A stretch of DNA of 31,506 nt from RGIG426 sp045598065. Its GTDB lineage: Bacteria > Bacillota > Clostridia > Oscillospirales > Acutalibacteraceae. Shown piece after piece: positions 1-7,726 of the stretch. The stretch is from assembly GCA_045598065.1 (NCBI GenBank), contig JAZLLJ010000069.1, positions 1-31,506 of the forward strand, read 5' to 3'. Each line of letters opens with the position of its first letter. Positions within the stretch are counted from its first letter, which is position 1. Made by a program: the position numbers and the translations under genes. The notes below the pieces were generated by a model that made no database searches, was not told where the DNA came from, and saw only the letters and a program-made list of their open reading frames with translations.

Positions 1-200
1 GGGTAAGGGTGGAAAGGCGAGGTAAGAGCTCACCGGCGCGCAGGAGACTGCGTGGCCCTGCAAACCCTATCCGATGCAACGCCGACTGAAGCGATACGTT
101 GACCCGACGTGCTTCGACGGGCGGCTTGAGCCGTTCGGCAACGAACGGTCGAGATAGATGACTATTCAAGACAGAACCCGGCTTACAGACTCACTCACGT
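1..200 (+). ncRNA. rnpB: RNase P RNA (rnpB), 3' part, cut by the window edge
   Basis: Catalytic RNA of ribonuclease P, which removes 5' leaders from tRNA precursors. Visible family signatures are GGTAAGAGCTCACC at 21-34, AGATAGATGAC at 152-162 and ACAGAACCCGGCTTACAG at 171-188. The last is the conserved 3' strand that closes the P4 core. A local stem CCGTTC/GAACGG lies at 131-148. The RNA is usually about 350-400 nt, so roughly half is missing to the left of the window. The exact 3' end is inferred from the terminator that starts at 206. Confidence in the identity is high; the end is accurate only to about 10 nt. Confidence 0.93.
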
Positions 201-205
201 TTTTT

Positions 206-245
206 AACACCGTTTCGGTTTTTTCGAAACGGTGTTTTGTTTTGC
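206..245 (+). terminator. Rho-independent terminator after rnpB
   Basis: A 12-bp perfect stem (206-217 with 225-236) closes a T-rich 7-nt loop and is followed by a T-rich tract (TTTTGTTTTGC). It ends the RNase P RNA transcript. Only about 25 nt separate it from the ribosome binding site of the next gene. Confidence 0.85.
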
Positions 246-281
246 TTCCTTTTTGCATAAAGCTAAAAGGGAGGTGTGCGA

Positions 282-1127
282 GTGAAGAAGTATCTAATCG
301 GTCTAAAACCGCTTGGGTGTGGGATTCTTATCGGAACGATGGGAGTGATGCCCGGTGTCAGCGGAGGAGCGCTCGCGGCGGCGTTTGGTTATTATGAATT
401 GCTGATTTTTGCCGCCGCACATCCGCTGAAAGCGTTGAAAAACAACACAAAAACACTTTGTTTGCTGTTGCCGGGAATCGGTATCGGTGTGGTGCTGTTC
501 GGAAAACTTTTTTTGCGGCTGTTTGCGGCGTTTCCTACAGCGATGCGATGCACGGTGGCCGGGATGATTCTCGGGACACTGCTTTCGACAAAACGGGAAA
601 GGTATACAATCAAAACACGCGTTTTTCGGTGGAGCCTTTCGGCGGTTGCCTTTGCGTTGGGAGTGTTTTTATTTTACGGCAAGGAGATGCCTTCGCTTGT
701 GGCACCATTTCGCTTTGAAGAATGGATGCTGTGCGGTGGCATTTATGCTTTAGGAACGGTGGTACCGGGAATCAGTGCTTCCTGCATCTTGTTGGCGATG
801 GATGCCTACGAGCAAACGCTTGCGGTGCTGGCAGGGGAGAATATGGCGGCAATTTTGCCGTTTTTCATAGGATTTGGGATAGTAGCGGCAGGGCTTATCT
901 GTATAGTCAATCGCCTTTACACGAGTCATAAAACGGTGGTGGAGGCTATGACGACGGGATTTGTGGCTTCTTCGATAATCCCCGTGATTCCGCCGATTTT
1001 TCCGAACAAAACCGGCGTGATGGCGGCGCTATGCGGATTGATGGCGTTGGCAATGACAGTGGGAATTGGCTGTAAAGAGGATGCGCTTTACAGCAACAAA
1101 TGCGCGGATTTGTCGGATTTCGGTTGA
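282..1127 (+). CDS. DUF368 family membrane protein, PopT-like undecaprenyl-phosphate transporter
   Basis: This 281-aa polytopic membrane protein has the two inverted-repeat signatures of DUF368. The first, around residues 18-29, ends in MPGVSGG. The second, around residues 158-170, contains VVPGISAS. DUF368 proteins (PopT) were recently implicated in returning the lipid carrier undecaprenyl phosphate to the cytoplasmic face for reuse in peptidoglycan and teichoic acid synthesis. That role is transferred from the family, not read here. The GTG at 282 is chosen because GGGAGG at 269-274 sits 7 nt before it; a GTG at 276 overlaps that site. No promoter is obvious between the rnpB terminator and the gene, so transcription may come from rnpB read-through. 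The stop codon overlaps the -35 box of the next gene. Length fits the family. Confidence 0.8.
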   Translation: MKKYLIGLKPLGCGILIGTMGVMPGVSGGALAAAFGYYELLIFAAAHPLKALKNNTKTLCLLLPGIGIGVVLFGKLFLRLFAAFPTAMRCTVAGMILGTLLSTKRERYTIKTRVFRWSLSAVAFALGVFLFYGKEMPSLVAPFRFEEWMLCGGIYALGTVVPGISASCILLAMDAYEQTLAVLAGENMAAILPFFIGFGIVAAGLICIVNRLYTSHKTVVEAMTTGFVASSIIPVIPPIFPNKTGVMAALCGLMALAMTVGIGCKEDALYSNKCADLSDFG

Positions 1128-1152
1128 CAGTTTCGGGGGAACGTGGTAGAAT
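1124..1152 (+). promoter_or_regulatory. Sigma-A promoter of the dockerin protein gene
   Basis: TTGACA at 1124-1129 and TAGAAT at 1147-1152 are separated by 17 bp. The predicted start near 1159 gives a leader of about 30 nt. The -35 box overlaps the stop codon of the DUF368 gene. Confidence 0.8.
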
Positions 1153-1189
1153 AATTGGTACATACTACTTATGAGGAGTGTACACAACT

Positions 1190-2929
1190 ATGACCGGAAA
1201 ACGGAGTAAAACTGCCCGTATAGTGGCACTGGTTTTAGCCATTGTGATGATTGTGTTCTCGTTGCCGATGATTTTCTCTCGAGCAACGTCCGGATCGGAA
1301 ATCGCAGGACAACATCGCTTGGGTTCTTGGTGGTGGTGGCCGGAAGACGGCTTTAACGCCACGGAATGTGAGAAGTACCTGTCGTTGTATCAAGAATCGG
1401 GTATCAACGAGATTTATTTCTACGGGTACAGCTACCTGAACAACGAGAGCAGACGCGCCCAAATCCACGAATTTGTCCAAAAAGCTATGGCGCACGGTTG
1501 CCGCGTGTCCATTATGTATGACGGTTGGGCGGATCTCAAAGACGGTGACACCTCCTACTTGACCGATACCGTTAAAAACGGTTTCCTCGCGTACAAAAAG
1601 GAGTATCCGAAAGACGCCGTTTACGGTATGCACTTTGATATGGAGCCGGACCGCGGCTACGTTGACCAAACCTTTGTCGATTACTTCATTGCGCCGCTCC
1701 AGGAGTTGCGTGATGCAGGCATTTGGTGCGAAGTGGACGTCAACGTCAACTGGGAAAAGCGCGGCGGCGCTACTTTGACCTACGGTGACGTGACCGGTCT
1801 TTTCAACATTTTGGCGAAATACACCGATACGATGAGCCTGATGTCCTACCGCACCAAAGCCGAAAGCGTGGTTTCCTGCGGTGACGAGTGTCTCGATGCG
1901 GCGATCAAATACGGTTGCCCGATCACGTTCGGTTTGGAAACCGACAACTCCGGCGAGGACGGCGTGGATTTCCACACCTCCAACAAACAAAAACTGTTCG
2001 AGGTTATCGATGGTGTGTTCGAGATTTTGGACAGCAAGAATTTGGCGATCCAATACGGTATGGCCATTCACCAAAACCGCTCGTTCTACAAATTGGCCGG
2101 CGAGGTGCCGGAGCGCACCACTCACACCGCGATTGACGAAAATGTGACGACCGCGGAATACGTTCGACCGACCGCCGCGGAAACCGAGCCGACCGAACCG
2201 ATCACCTTCGACTTGGTGGAGACCGAACTTTTCCGTTTGACGGGTATTGACGAGTACTACGATATCACCTCCAACGGCGTGTCTATCAAATTTGACGGCT
2301 TGTCCGAGGCGCTGGTGTCGGATTACGAGAAAAACGGCCCGATCGATCCCGAGCAGGGCGAATATTACGAAGTGATGATCATGGGCGTTTCCATGATGTC
2401 CGACAACTATTATCCCTGCCTGATCGACAGCCGCGGCCGCGACATTTGGGCGGATAAAAAAGACTATCCGAACGGCACGGTGATCGCCAACTTCTTTGTG
2501 GGCTTCCCGCCGCAGGTCATTTCCCAGATCCGCAAGACGATCGACTTCAGCCGCAACGGCAGCGAGGATAATCCGGATGCCAAAACCAACACGTTGTTCG
2601 TGGCGTGCGACCGCGGTATCGACCACCTTGATCTGCGCGGCGTTTCGGTGAAAGTGTACCGCAACCCGAATAAAGTGGTGCCCACCGGTACCGATCCGAT
2701 CGTGACCGATCCCACGAATCCCACCAACCCGATTTCCACTTTGTTGGGCGATGCCAACAATGACGGCGCGGTGAACATGAAGGACGTTCTCGTGGCGCGC
2801 AAATTCTTGGCGGGTATCGAAACGCCCATCAATATGACCAATGCGGATGTCACACAAGACGGCGCGGTGAATATGAAAGATATCTTGCAACTGCGCAAAT
2901 TCTTAGCCGGGATGATTGAGTCATTTTAA
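1190..2929 (+). CDS. Secreted glycoside-hydrolase-like protein with C-terminal type I dockerin
   Basis: This 579-aa exported protein opens with a signal peptide (residues 1 to about 35, KR-rich then hydrophobic). Residues about 39-305 form a TIM-barrel-like module that begins GSWWWWPEDG and carries a HFDMEP motif (H148, D150, E152), a plausible acid pair at a strand end. Residues about 344-494 form a beta-rich, possibly carbohydrate-binding module. A Pro/Thr linker follows, then a dockerin from about residue 518 with two calcium-loop segments (GDANNDGAVNMKD and ADVTQDGAVNMKD). Dockerins anchor proteins to cohesin scaffolds; no cohesin is in the window. The ATG at 1190 is preferred because GAGGAG (1173-1178) precedes it and overlaps the upstream GTG at 1178. 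The neighbouring 1470-aa protein is a paralogue. Substrate is unknown and catalysis is inferred only from the motif. Confidence 0.82.
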   Translation: MTGKRSKTARIVALVLAIVMIVFSLPMIFSRATSGSEIAGQHRLGSWWWWPEDGFNATECEKYLSLYQESGINEIYFYGYSYLNNESRRAQIHEFVQKAMAHGCRVSIMYDGWADLKDGDTSYLTDTVKNGFLAYKKEYPKDAVYGMHFDMEPDRGYVDQTFVDYFIAPLQELRDAGIWCEVDVNVNWEKRGGATLTYGDVTGLFNILAKYTDTMSLMSYRTKAESVVSCGDECLDAAIKYGCPITFGLETDNSGEDGVDFHTSNKQKLFEVIDGVFEILDSKNLAIQYGMAIHQNRSFYKLAGEVPERTTHTAIDENVTTAEYVRPTAAETEPTEPITFDLVETELFRLTGIDEYYDITSNGVSIKFDGLSEALVSDYEKNGPIDPEQGEYYEVMIMGVSMMSDNYYPCLIDSRGRDIWADKKDYPNGTVIANFFVGFPPQVISQIRKTIDFSRNGSEDNPDAKTNTLFVACDRGIDHLDLRGVSVKVYRNPNKVVPTGTDPIVTDPTNPTNPISTLLGDANNDGAVNMKDVLVARKFLAGIETPINMTNADVTQDGAVNMKDILQLRKFLAGMIESF

Positions 2930-2955
2930 TCGTCATTTTCCACAAATAAAACACG

Positions 2956-2998
2956 AAAAACCCGAGCAGGGGACTCTCTGCTCGGTTTTTTTCTTTTT
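2956..2998 (+). terminator. Rho-independent terminator
   Basis: An 8-bp perfect stem CCGAGCAG/CTGCTCGG (2962-2969 with 2978-2985) is preceded by an A run and followed by a long T-rich tract. It ends the dockerin protein transcript. Confidence 0.9.
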
Positions 2999-3042
2999 AT
3001 AATACCGCTTGCATCAACGGGTTTCGGGCGGTTAGCGTGGGC

Positions 3043-3114
3043 TACCACTTTTCGTCACTTTGTTTGTACAAAAAGTACAAAAAATCGTTGACAATGTGGG
3101 TAAAAAGTGGTATA
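3043..3114 (+). repeat. Nested inverted repeats over a promoter, possible operator
   Basis: TACCACTTTT at 3043-3052 is the exact reverse complement of AAAAGTGGTA at 3105-3114, which runs into the -10 box. Between them lies a second palindrome, TTTGTAC-N5-GTACAAA at 3065-3083, just upstream of the -35 box. Both are seen directly. A regulatory role, by a repressor or by cruciform/RNA structure, is inference. Confidence 0.45.
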
Positions 3115-3118
3115 TTTT
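3090..3118 (+). promoter_or_regulatory. Sigma-A promoter of the 1470-aa repeat protein gene
   Basis: TTGACA at 3090-3095 and TATATT at 3113-3118 have a 17-bp spacer. The leader to the ATG at 3202 is about 75 nt and holds no other obvious structure. Confidence 0.82.
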
Positions 3119-3201
3119 ACAGTAGGAATGTGGGGGAGTTTGCCCCTATGACAAAATGTCTTAATTTTTCACGGTATTTTATTATTGAGGAGGCCTGTTT
3201 T

Positions 3202-6200
3202 ATGGCAACAACAAGAAAGCGTAGCATGCGCACGTTAGCGTGGCTGCTCGCCATCGTGATGACGGTGTTTTCCATGCCCGTCTTCCCGCTGGGGATTCAT
3301 CTGTTCGATTTCTCGGCGCAGGCGTATTCCTTCGACAACCGTCCGCGTGTCGGCGCGTGGTGGTGGCACAAGGAAGATGGCACCAACGCCACAACGCGTG
3401 AAAACTATTTGCAGTTGTTGGAGGATGCCGGTATTACCGAGGTGTATTACTATGCCGGTTGGGATTTTTCCGGCAAGAGCATCTCCACTTCCACGATGAG
3501 TGAAATTCACACGTTCGTGCAAGCGGCTATGCAACACGGTATCGCCACTTCGTTCCTTATGGACGACCTTGGTTACATGAAGAACATGGCGAACAACTTT
3601 GTTACGTATCGTAATACGTACCCCAACGACTGGGCATACGGTTTCCACTTCGACTATGAGAAAGCCGATTCCATGCGGGCTTCTTTCCCAGAGGCGGAAG
3701 AGTATTTTGTGAAGAACAACATTTATGTGGAATACGACTTCAACCCGGCGTGGAGCACGGCTTCCGGTTCGTATACGTCTTCGACTCTCGGAAAAACGAT
3801 CAACGGTAACCTTTACGAAGTTTTCGCTCAAGTTTTCGGCAACGGCAAAGGCTGTATGCACCTGATGGCATACCGCACTCAGTCGGCACAGAAGATTTTT
3901 GAACGTGCACAGGAAAGAAACAATGCTGTCACGATTTGCAAAACCTACAATTGTGACGTGGTTGTCGGTATGGAATGTACCGAACACGAGTCGGACGGTA
4001 CTGTGCTTCAAAGCACCGTTTCGCTTGCCGTTTACGGTGTGGACAAAAACGGCGTTGTGGACTACATCCACGGCGTGCACGATTTGATCGCGGCAACCGG
4101 CATTACGTCCGATTACGGTGTTGCCATTCACCATGCGCGTTCCTTTGCGCAGGATATCGACGGCACGATCTCTTCCAACAAAACGACCTCCTATAACGGC
4201 GGCGGTGTGACCGAAAGCCGCACAACGGGTTCCTATTCGCAAATTACCACAACGACCAAAAACACCTCCGGTATGACGCTGACGAAAAAAGCGCTGTACT
4301 ATAAAGGTGGTCAGAGCGTGGCGATCGCCGCCGGCGGAAACTACACGGATGCGGCGATGTTCACGGCGCTTCAAAACGATTACACCCAAAACGGTGCGAT
4401 CGATCCGGATTCCGGCGAGTATTATGAGATTATCATTAACGGTAAGGAAAACGCAAACGGTAACTATATTTATGCGGTGCTGTTTGACTCGCTTGGCTCG
4501 GAAACCTGGTCGCCGGGCGATATGTGCACGACGAGCGTTTCCACCAGTAATTCCGTGATTTCTTACAAGTATCCGAATGCGCTCAACTTCTCGTCAGGCG
4601 GTCAACTGCGGTTGTATTCCGAAACCGGTTCGGGTACGTTTACGTTGAGCTCCATCGAAGTCAACGCTTACCGTTGGACTTCCGGCGGCGGTGGCGATAC
4701 GCCTACTTCGCCGTCTTCCGCATCGTCCAGCACGACGCAAGCCGTGACCACCACCACGCAAGCGGTGACACCGACCGGTTCGAACTTGCTTATTAACGGC
4801 AACTTCTCCCAGACCAACACCAAAGCTTCCGACTTCGGTTGGAACGTGGGCAAATGCGGCTCGTTCTCGATTTCGGGCGGCGTGGCTTCGGTTGAAAACG
4901 GTAACGAGGACAAAAAGGCGATGTATCAGAACGTTGCCTTTGAGCCGGGCGAGACCTACGTGTTGACCGGTACGATTTCGGATGCGTCCAGTCCGCTTAT
5001 GCTGTTCCTTTCCGATGCATCCGGCACGACGGCGGCAACCACGCTTTCAAACGGTTCGTTCTCGTACACCTTTACGGCGGATGCCTCTACGAGCATGGTG
5101 ATGTTCGCCGGCTATAAATACTCCTATAAAATCAGCGACGTGCAGCTGCACAAAGCCGGAAGCGGCGAAGAAGAGTCCAGCACCGTGACCACCTACACCG
5201 TGACGGTGAACAGCGGTTCGGCGGACAAAGAGACTGCCGCCGCCGGCGATACCGTGACCATTACCGCGAGCAGCCCGGCGACCGGCTATAAATTCAAAAA
5301 CTGGACCGGCTCCGGCGTGACCTTTGCGAACGCCAACAGCTCGTCGACTTCGTTCACCATGCCGGCTTCCAACGTGACCGTTACCGCCAACTATGAGAAA
5401 GTCAACTACACAGTTTCCGTGACATTGGGCACGGCTTCCAAAACGACCGCCAACTACGGCGACACCATTACCCTGACCGCCGATTCTCCGGCGACGGGTA
5501 TGGTCTTTGACAAATGGATTACGAAATCCGGCTCGACGGCGGTGTCGTTTGCAAGCGCCACCAGCACGCAGACCACGTTCTCGATGCCGGCAGGCAACGT
5601 GTCGGTGGAAGCCACCTACAAGGCGAAATCCTATACTGTGACTGTGACCGGCGGCTCTGCCAATCCGACGTCTCAGTATTACAACAACTCGGTCACGATT
5701 ACCGCAAATACTCCGCAAACCGGCTACGAGTTCGATAAATGGACCACGTCCGACGGCGTTTCCTTCGCGAATGCCAACAGCTCGACCACTACCTTTACGA
5801 TGCCGGCGAAGAACGTTGCTGTGACCGCAACCTACAAGAAAATCAACTATACCGTGTCCGTTACCGGCGGTACGGCCTCTAAAACGACCGCCAACATCGG
5901 CGACACGATTACGCTGACTCCGGGCACGGCGCCCTCCGGCAAAGTGTTCGACAAATGGACGGTCACCCCGAACACCGTGACGATTTCCGGCAACACGTTT
6001 ACGATGCCCGCTTCCAACGTGAGCATTTCCGCTTCTTACAAAAACGCGGCGTACACCGTGACCGTCAACAACGGTTCGGCCTCTCCGGCAGGTGGTGCGA
6101 TGGGCGATACCATCACGATCACCGCGAATACTCCGGCGACCGGCTACGTGTTCGATAAGTGGACGACGAGCGACGGCGTGACCTTCGCCAATGCGAACAA

Positions 6201-7614
6201 CAGCCAGACCACTTTCACGCTTCCTGCGAAAAACGTGACGGTGACGGCGAACTACAAGAAAGCCACCTACACCGTGTCCGTGACCTACGGCACGGCCAAC
6301 CCGGCTTCGGCGCAAATGGGCGATACCGTGACGATTACGGCGCAAACTCGCAGCGGCTTTACGTTCAGCAAGTGGACGTCCTCCGACGTGTCCTTTGCGA
6401 ACGCCAACAACGCAACGACCACCTTTACGATGCCTGCGAAGAACGTTTCCGTGACCGCAACCTATACCGAAGTGATTGTCGAACCCGATCCGCCTGCAAC
6501 GCCCACGCTCGTTTCCGCGACGGCGGATGGCTATAACGTCATCTTTAAGTGGAATGCGGTTTCGGGTGCGGACGGCTACCGTGTCTATCGCAAGACCGGC
6601 AGCGGCGCGTATGAGACGGTGAAAGATATCACCGGCGGCACGCTCAACACCTGCACGGACGAGAACCTTGCCAAAGGCACCTACACCTACACGGTGCAAG
6701 CTTACGTCAACGGCACGTCCGGCAAGATTTGGGGCGACTACAATGCAACCGGTAAATCCGCAACCGTCACCTTCGGCACGCCGACGCTGACCTCTGCGGT
6801 GGCTTCGGCCTCCGGTATCACCGTGACATGGCAGAAAGTGACCGGCGCGACCGGTTATCGTCTCTATCGCAAAGACGGTACGAACTGGGTGACGGTGAAA
6901 ACCATCGCCGATGCCAACACCACAAGTTATCTCGCCAAAGGCCTCATTTCCGGTCAGACCTACACCTACACGGTGCAGGCGTATTATGACAGCACCGTGT
7001 CCGGACTCACGCAATGGTCGGATTACGACAAGACCGGCGTTTCCGCAAAAGCAGACTTCGGTACTCCCGAAACCGGCGGCGGCGCGGACGGTATGAAGAT
7101 TACCATCAACTGGGAAGCGGTGTCCGGCGCGGAGGGCTATCGCATCTATCGCAAAACCGCGGATACTTCCTGGCGTACCATCGCTACGGTGGATGCGCCC
7201 ACCACGACCTATACCGATGAAAATCCGGTGGCGAACATCTACTACACCTACACGGTGCAGGCGTACACCACCGAAAACGGTGTGAAGATTTACAGCACCT
7301 ACGATGCTACCGGCACCACGCAGCGTGTGGTACTCGGCACGCCGAACCTCTCCGAAGCGGAAGTGACCGGCGAGGGCGTTGTGGTGTCTTGGGAAGCCGT
7401 GACCGGCGCGACCGGCTATCGTCTGTATCGTTGGGATACCACAAAGAACGGTTGGAAGACCGTGAAGACGGTAATCGGTACCAACACCACGAGCTACACC
7501 GACACAAGCGCGAAAGCGGTTGCCGGCACCAAATACACGGTGCAGGCGTTCCGCAACGCGGACGGTGTCAACGTGTGGAGTGACCACCAAGAAGCCGGCG
7601 TAACGGCGCAATAA
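3202..7614 (+). CDS. Large secreted hydrolase-like protein with CBM-like, InlB-type and FnIII-type repeats
   Basis: This 1470-aa exported protein has a signal peptide ending in the AQA motif near residue 41. Residues about 47-320 are a TIM-barrel-like module homologous to the upstream dockerin protein (GAWWWHKEDG, HFDYE with D151 and E153, MAYRTQSA, AIHHARSF). Residues about 359-493 match the second module of that paralogue (shared NGAIDP..GEYYE). A Ser/Thr linker leads to a CBM4/9-like beta domain (about 529-653). Then come six InlB B-type repeats (about 665-1091) and four fibronectin-III-like repeats (about 1097-1470). No dockerin, sortase motif or membrane anchor is visible at the C-terminus. 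The ATG at 3202 has GAGGAGG 8 nt upstream; an earlier in-frame start at 3037 lies ahead of the promoter. It probably acts outside the cell on a glycan or in adhesion; substrate is unknown. Confidence 0.82.
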   Translation: MATTRKRSMRTLAWLLAIVMTVFSMPVFPLGIHLFDFSAQAYSFDNRPRVGAWWWHKEDGTNATTRENYLQLLEDAGITEVYYYAGWDFSGKSISTSTMSEIHTFVQAAMQHGIATSFLMDDLGYMKNMANNFVTYRNTYPNDWAYGFHFDYEKADSMRASFPEAEEYFVKNNIYVEYDFNPAWSTASGSYTSSTLGKTINGNLYEVFAQVFGNGKGCMHLMAYRTQSAQKIFERAQERNNAVTICKTYNCDVVVGMECTEHESDGTVLQSTVSLAVYGVDKNGVVDYIHGVHDLIAATGITSDYGVAIHHARSFAQDIDGTISSNKTTSYNGGGVTESRTTGSYSQITTTTKNTSGMTLTKKALYYKGGQSVAIAAGGNYTDAAMFTALQNDYTQNGAIDPDSGEYYEIIINGKENANGNYIYAVLFDSLGSETWSPGDMCTTSVSTSNSVISYKYPNALNFSSGGQLRLYSETGSGTFTLSSIEVNAYRWTSGGGGDTPTSPSSASSSTTQAVTTTTQAVTPTGSNLLINGNFSQTNTKASDFGWNVGKCGSFSISGGVASVENGNEDKKAMYQNVAFEPGETYVLTGTISDASSPLMLFLSDASGTTAATTLSNGSFSYTFTADASTSMVMFAGYKYSYKISDVQLHKAGSGEEESSTVTTYTVTVNSGSADKETAAAGDTVTITASSPATGYKFKNWTGSGVTFANANSSSTSFTMPASNVTVTANYEKVNYTVSVTLGTASKTTANYGDTITLTADSPATGMVFDKWITKSGSTAVSFASATSTQTTFSMPAGNVSVEATYKAKSYTVTVTGGSANPTSQYYNNSVTITANTPQTGYEFDKWTTSDGVSFANANSSTTTFTMPAKNVAVTATYKKINYTVSVTGGTASKTTANIGDTITLTPGTAPSGKVFDKWTVTPNTVTISGNTFTMPASNVSISASYKNAAYTVTVNNGSASPAGGAMGDTITITANTPATGYVFDKWTTSDGVTFANANNSQTTFTLPAKNVTVTANYKKATYTVSVTYGTANPASAQMGDTVTITAQTRSGFTFSKWTSSDVSFANANNATTTFTMPAKNVSVTATYTEVIVEPDPPATPTLVSATADGYNVIFKWNAVSGADGYRVYRKTGSGAYETVKDITGGTLNTCTDENLAKGTYTYTVQAYVNGTSGKIWGDYNATGKSATVTFGTPTLTSAVASASGITVTWQKVTGATGYRLYRKDGTNWVTVKTIADANTTSYLAKGLISGQTYTYTVQAYYDSTVSGLTQWSDYDKTGVSAKADFGTPETGGGADGMKITINWEAVSGAEGYRIYRKTADTSWRTIATVDAPTTTYTDENPVANIYYTYTVQAYTTENGVKIYSTYDATGTTQRVVLGTPNLSEAEVTGEGVVVSWEAVTGATGYRLYRWDTTKNGWKTVKTVIGTNTTSYTDTSAKAVAGTKYTVQAFRNADGVNVWSDHQEAGVTAQ
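5194..6474 (+). repeat. Six tandem InlB B-type repeat units inside the 1470-aa protein gene
   Basis: Units start near 5194, 5407, 5632, 5848, 6052 and 6268, each about 67-75 codons. Each opens YTV(T/S)V, has a GDT(V/I)T(I/L)T strand, a F(D/K/S)KW core and closes with (T/S)F(T/S)(M/L)PA.NV, then V.A.Y or a close variant. This matches the divergent InlB B-repeat/Flg_new type. Units alternate subtly (YTVTV in 1, 3 and 5; YTVSV in 2, 4 and 6), which suggests expansion by duplication of a two-unit block. Confidence 0.8.
6490..7611 (+). repeat. Four tandem fibronectin-III-like units at the protein C-terminus
   Basis: Units of about 90-97 codons begin near 6490, 6779, 7066 and 7336. Each has W..V.GA.GYR(V/L/I)YR in the middle and a YTVQA(Y/F) strand near the end, typical of bacterial FnIII modules in secreted carbohydrate-active proteins. 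The last unit runs to the stop codon with no anchor after it. Confidence 0.8.
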
Positions 7615-7626
7615 GCAAAATTCTCG

Positions 7627-7657
7627 AAAGCCCCGTCGAATGACGGGTCTTTCTTTA
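7627..7657 (+). terminator. Rho-independent terminator, modest T tract
   Basis: Stem CCCGTC/GACGGG (7632-7637 with 7642-7647) is extended by AAAG/CTTT flanks around one mismatch, then TCTTTCTTTA. It directly abuts the next promoter's -35 box. Confidence 0.65.
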
Positions 7658-7686
7658 TTGACGAACGGTTTTTCCTGTGCTATAAT
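7658..7686 (+). promoter_or_regulatory. Sigma-A promoter of the NAD salvage operon
   Basis: TTGACG at 7658-7663 and a perfect TATAAT at 7681-7686 have a 17-bp spacer. The leader to the GTG at 7727 is about 35 nt. Confidence 0.85.
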
Positions 7687-7726
7687 GGGGACAATTTGGA
7701 AATCCTATAAAAAGGGGAGTTGCTTT

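Noticed and set aside
158..397. Small open frame starting in the rnpB tail
   Set aside because: It begins inside the RNase P RNA, crosses its terminator and then runs in another frame of the DUF368 gene.
1235..2890. Long open frame (551 codons) on the minus strand inside the dockerin gene
   Set aside because: His/Val/Arg-rich shadow of the real gene with no domain, no ribosome site and a perfect coding alternative on the plus strand.
3037..3201. Extended N-terminus for the 1470-aa protein
   Set aside because: It would start upstream of the promoter boxes and place a non-signal sequence before a clear signal peptide; the ATG at 3202 has a strong ribosome site.
5047..7611. Very long open frame (854 codons) on the minus strand over the repeat region
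   Set aside because: Low-complexity Arg/Gly/His/Val translation caused by the biased codons of the repeats. The plus-strand protein has clear domain structure.
5194..7611. CRISPR-like array
   Set aside because: The repeats are about 200-290 nt, coding and imperfect, with no spacers; they are protein domain repeats.
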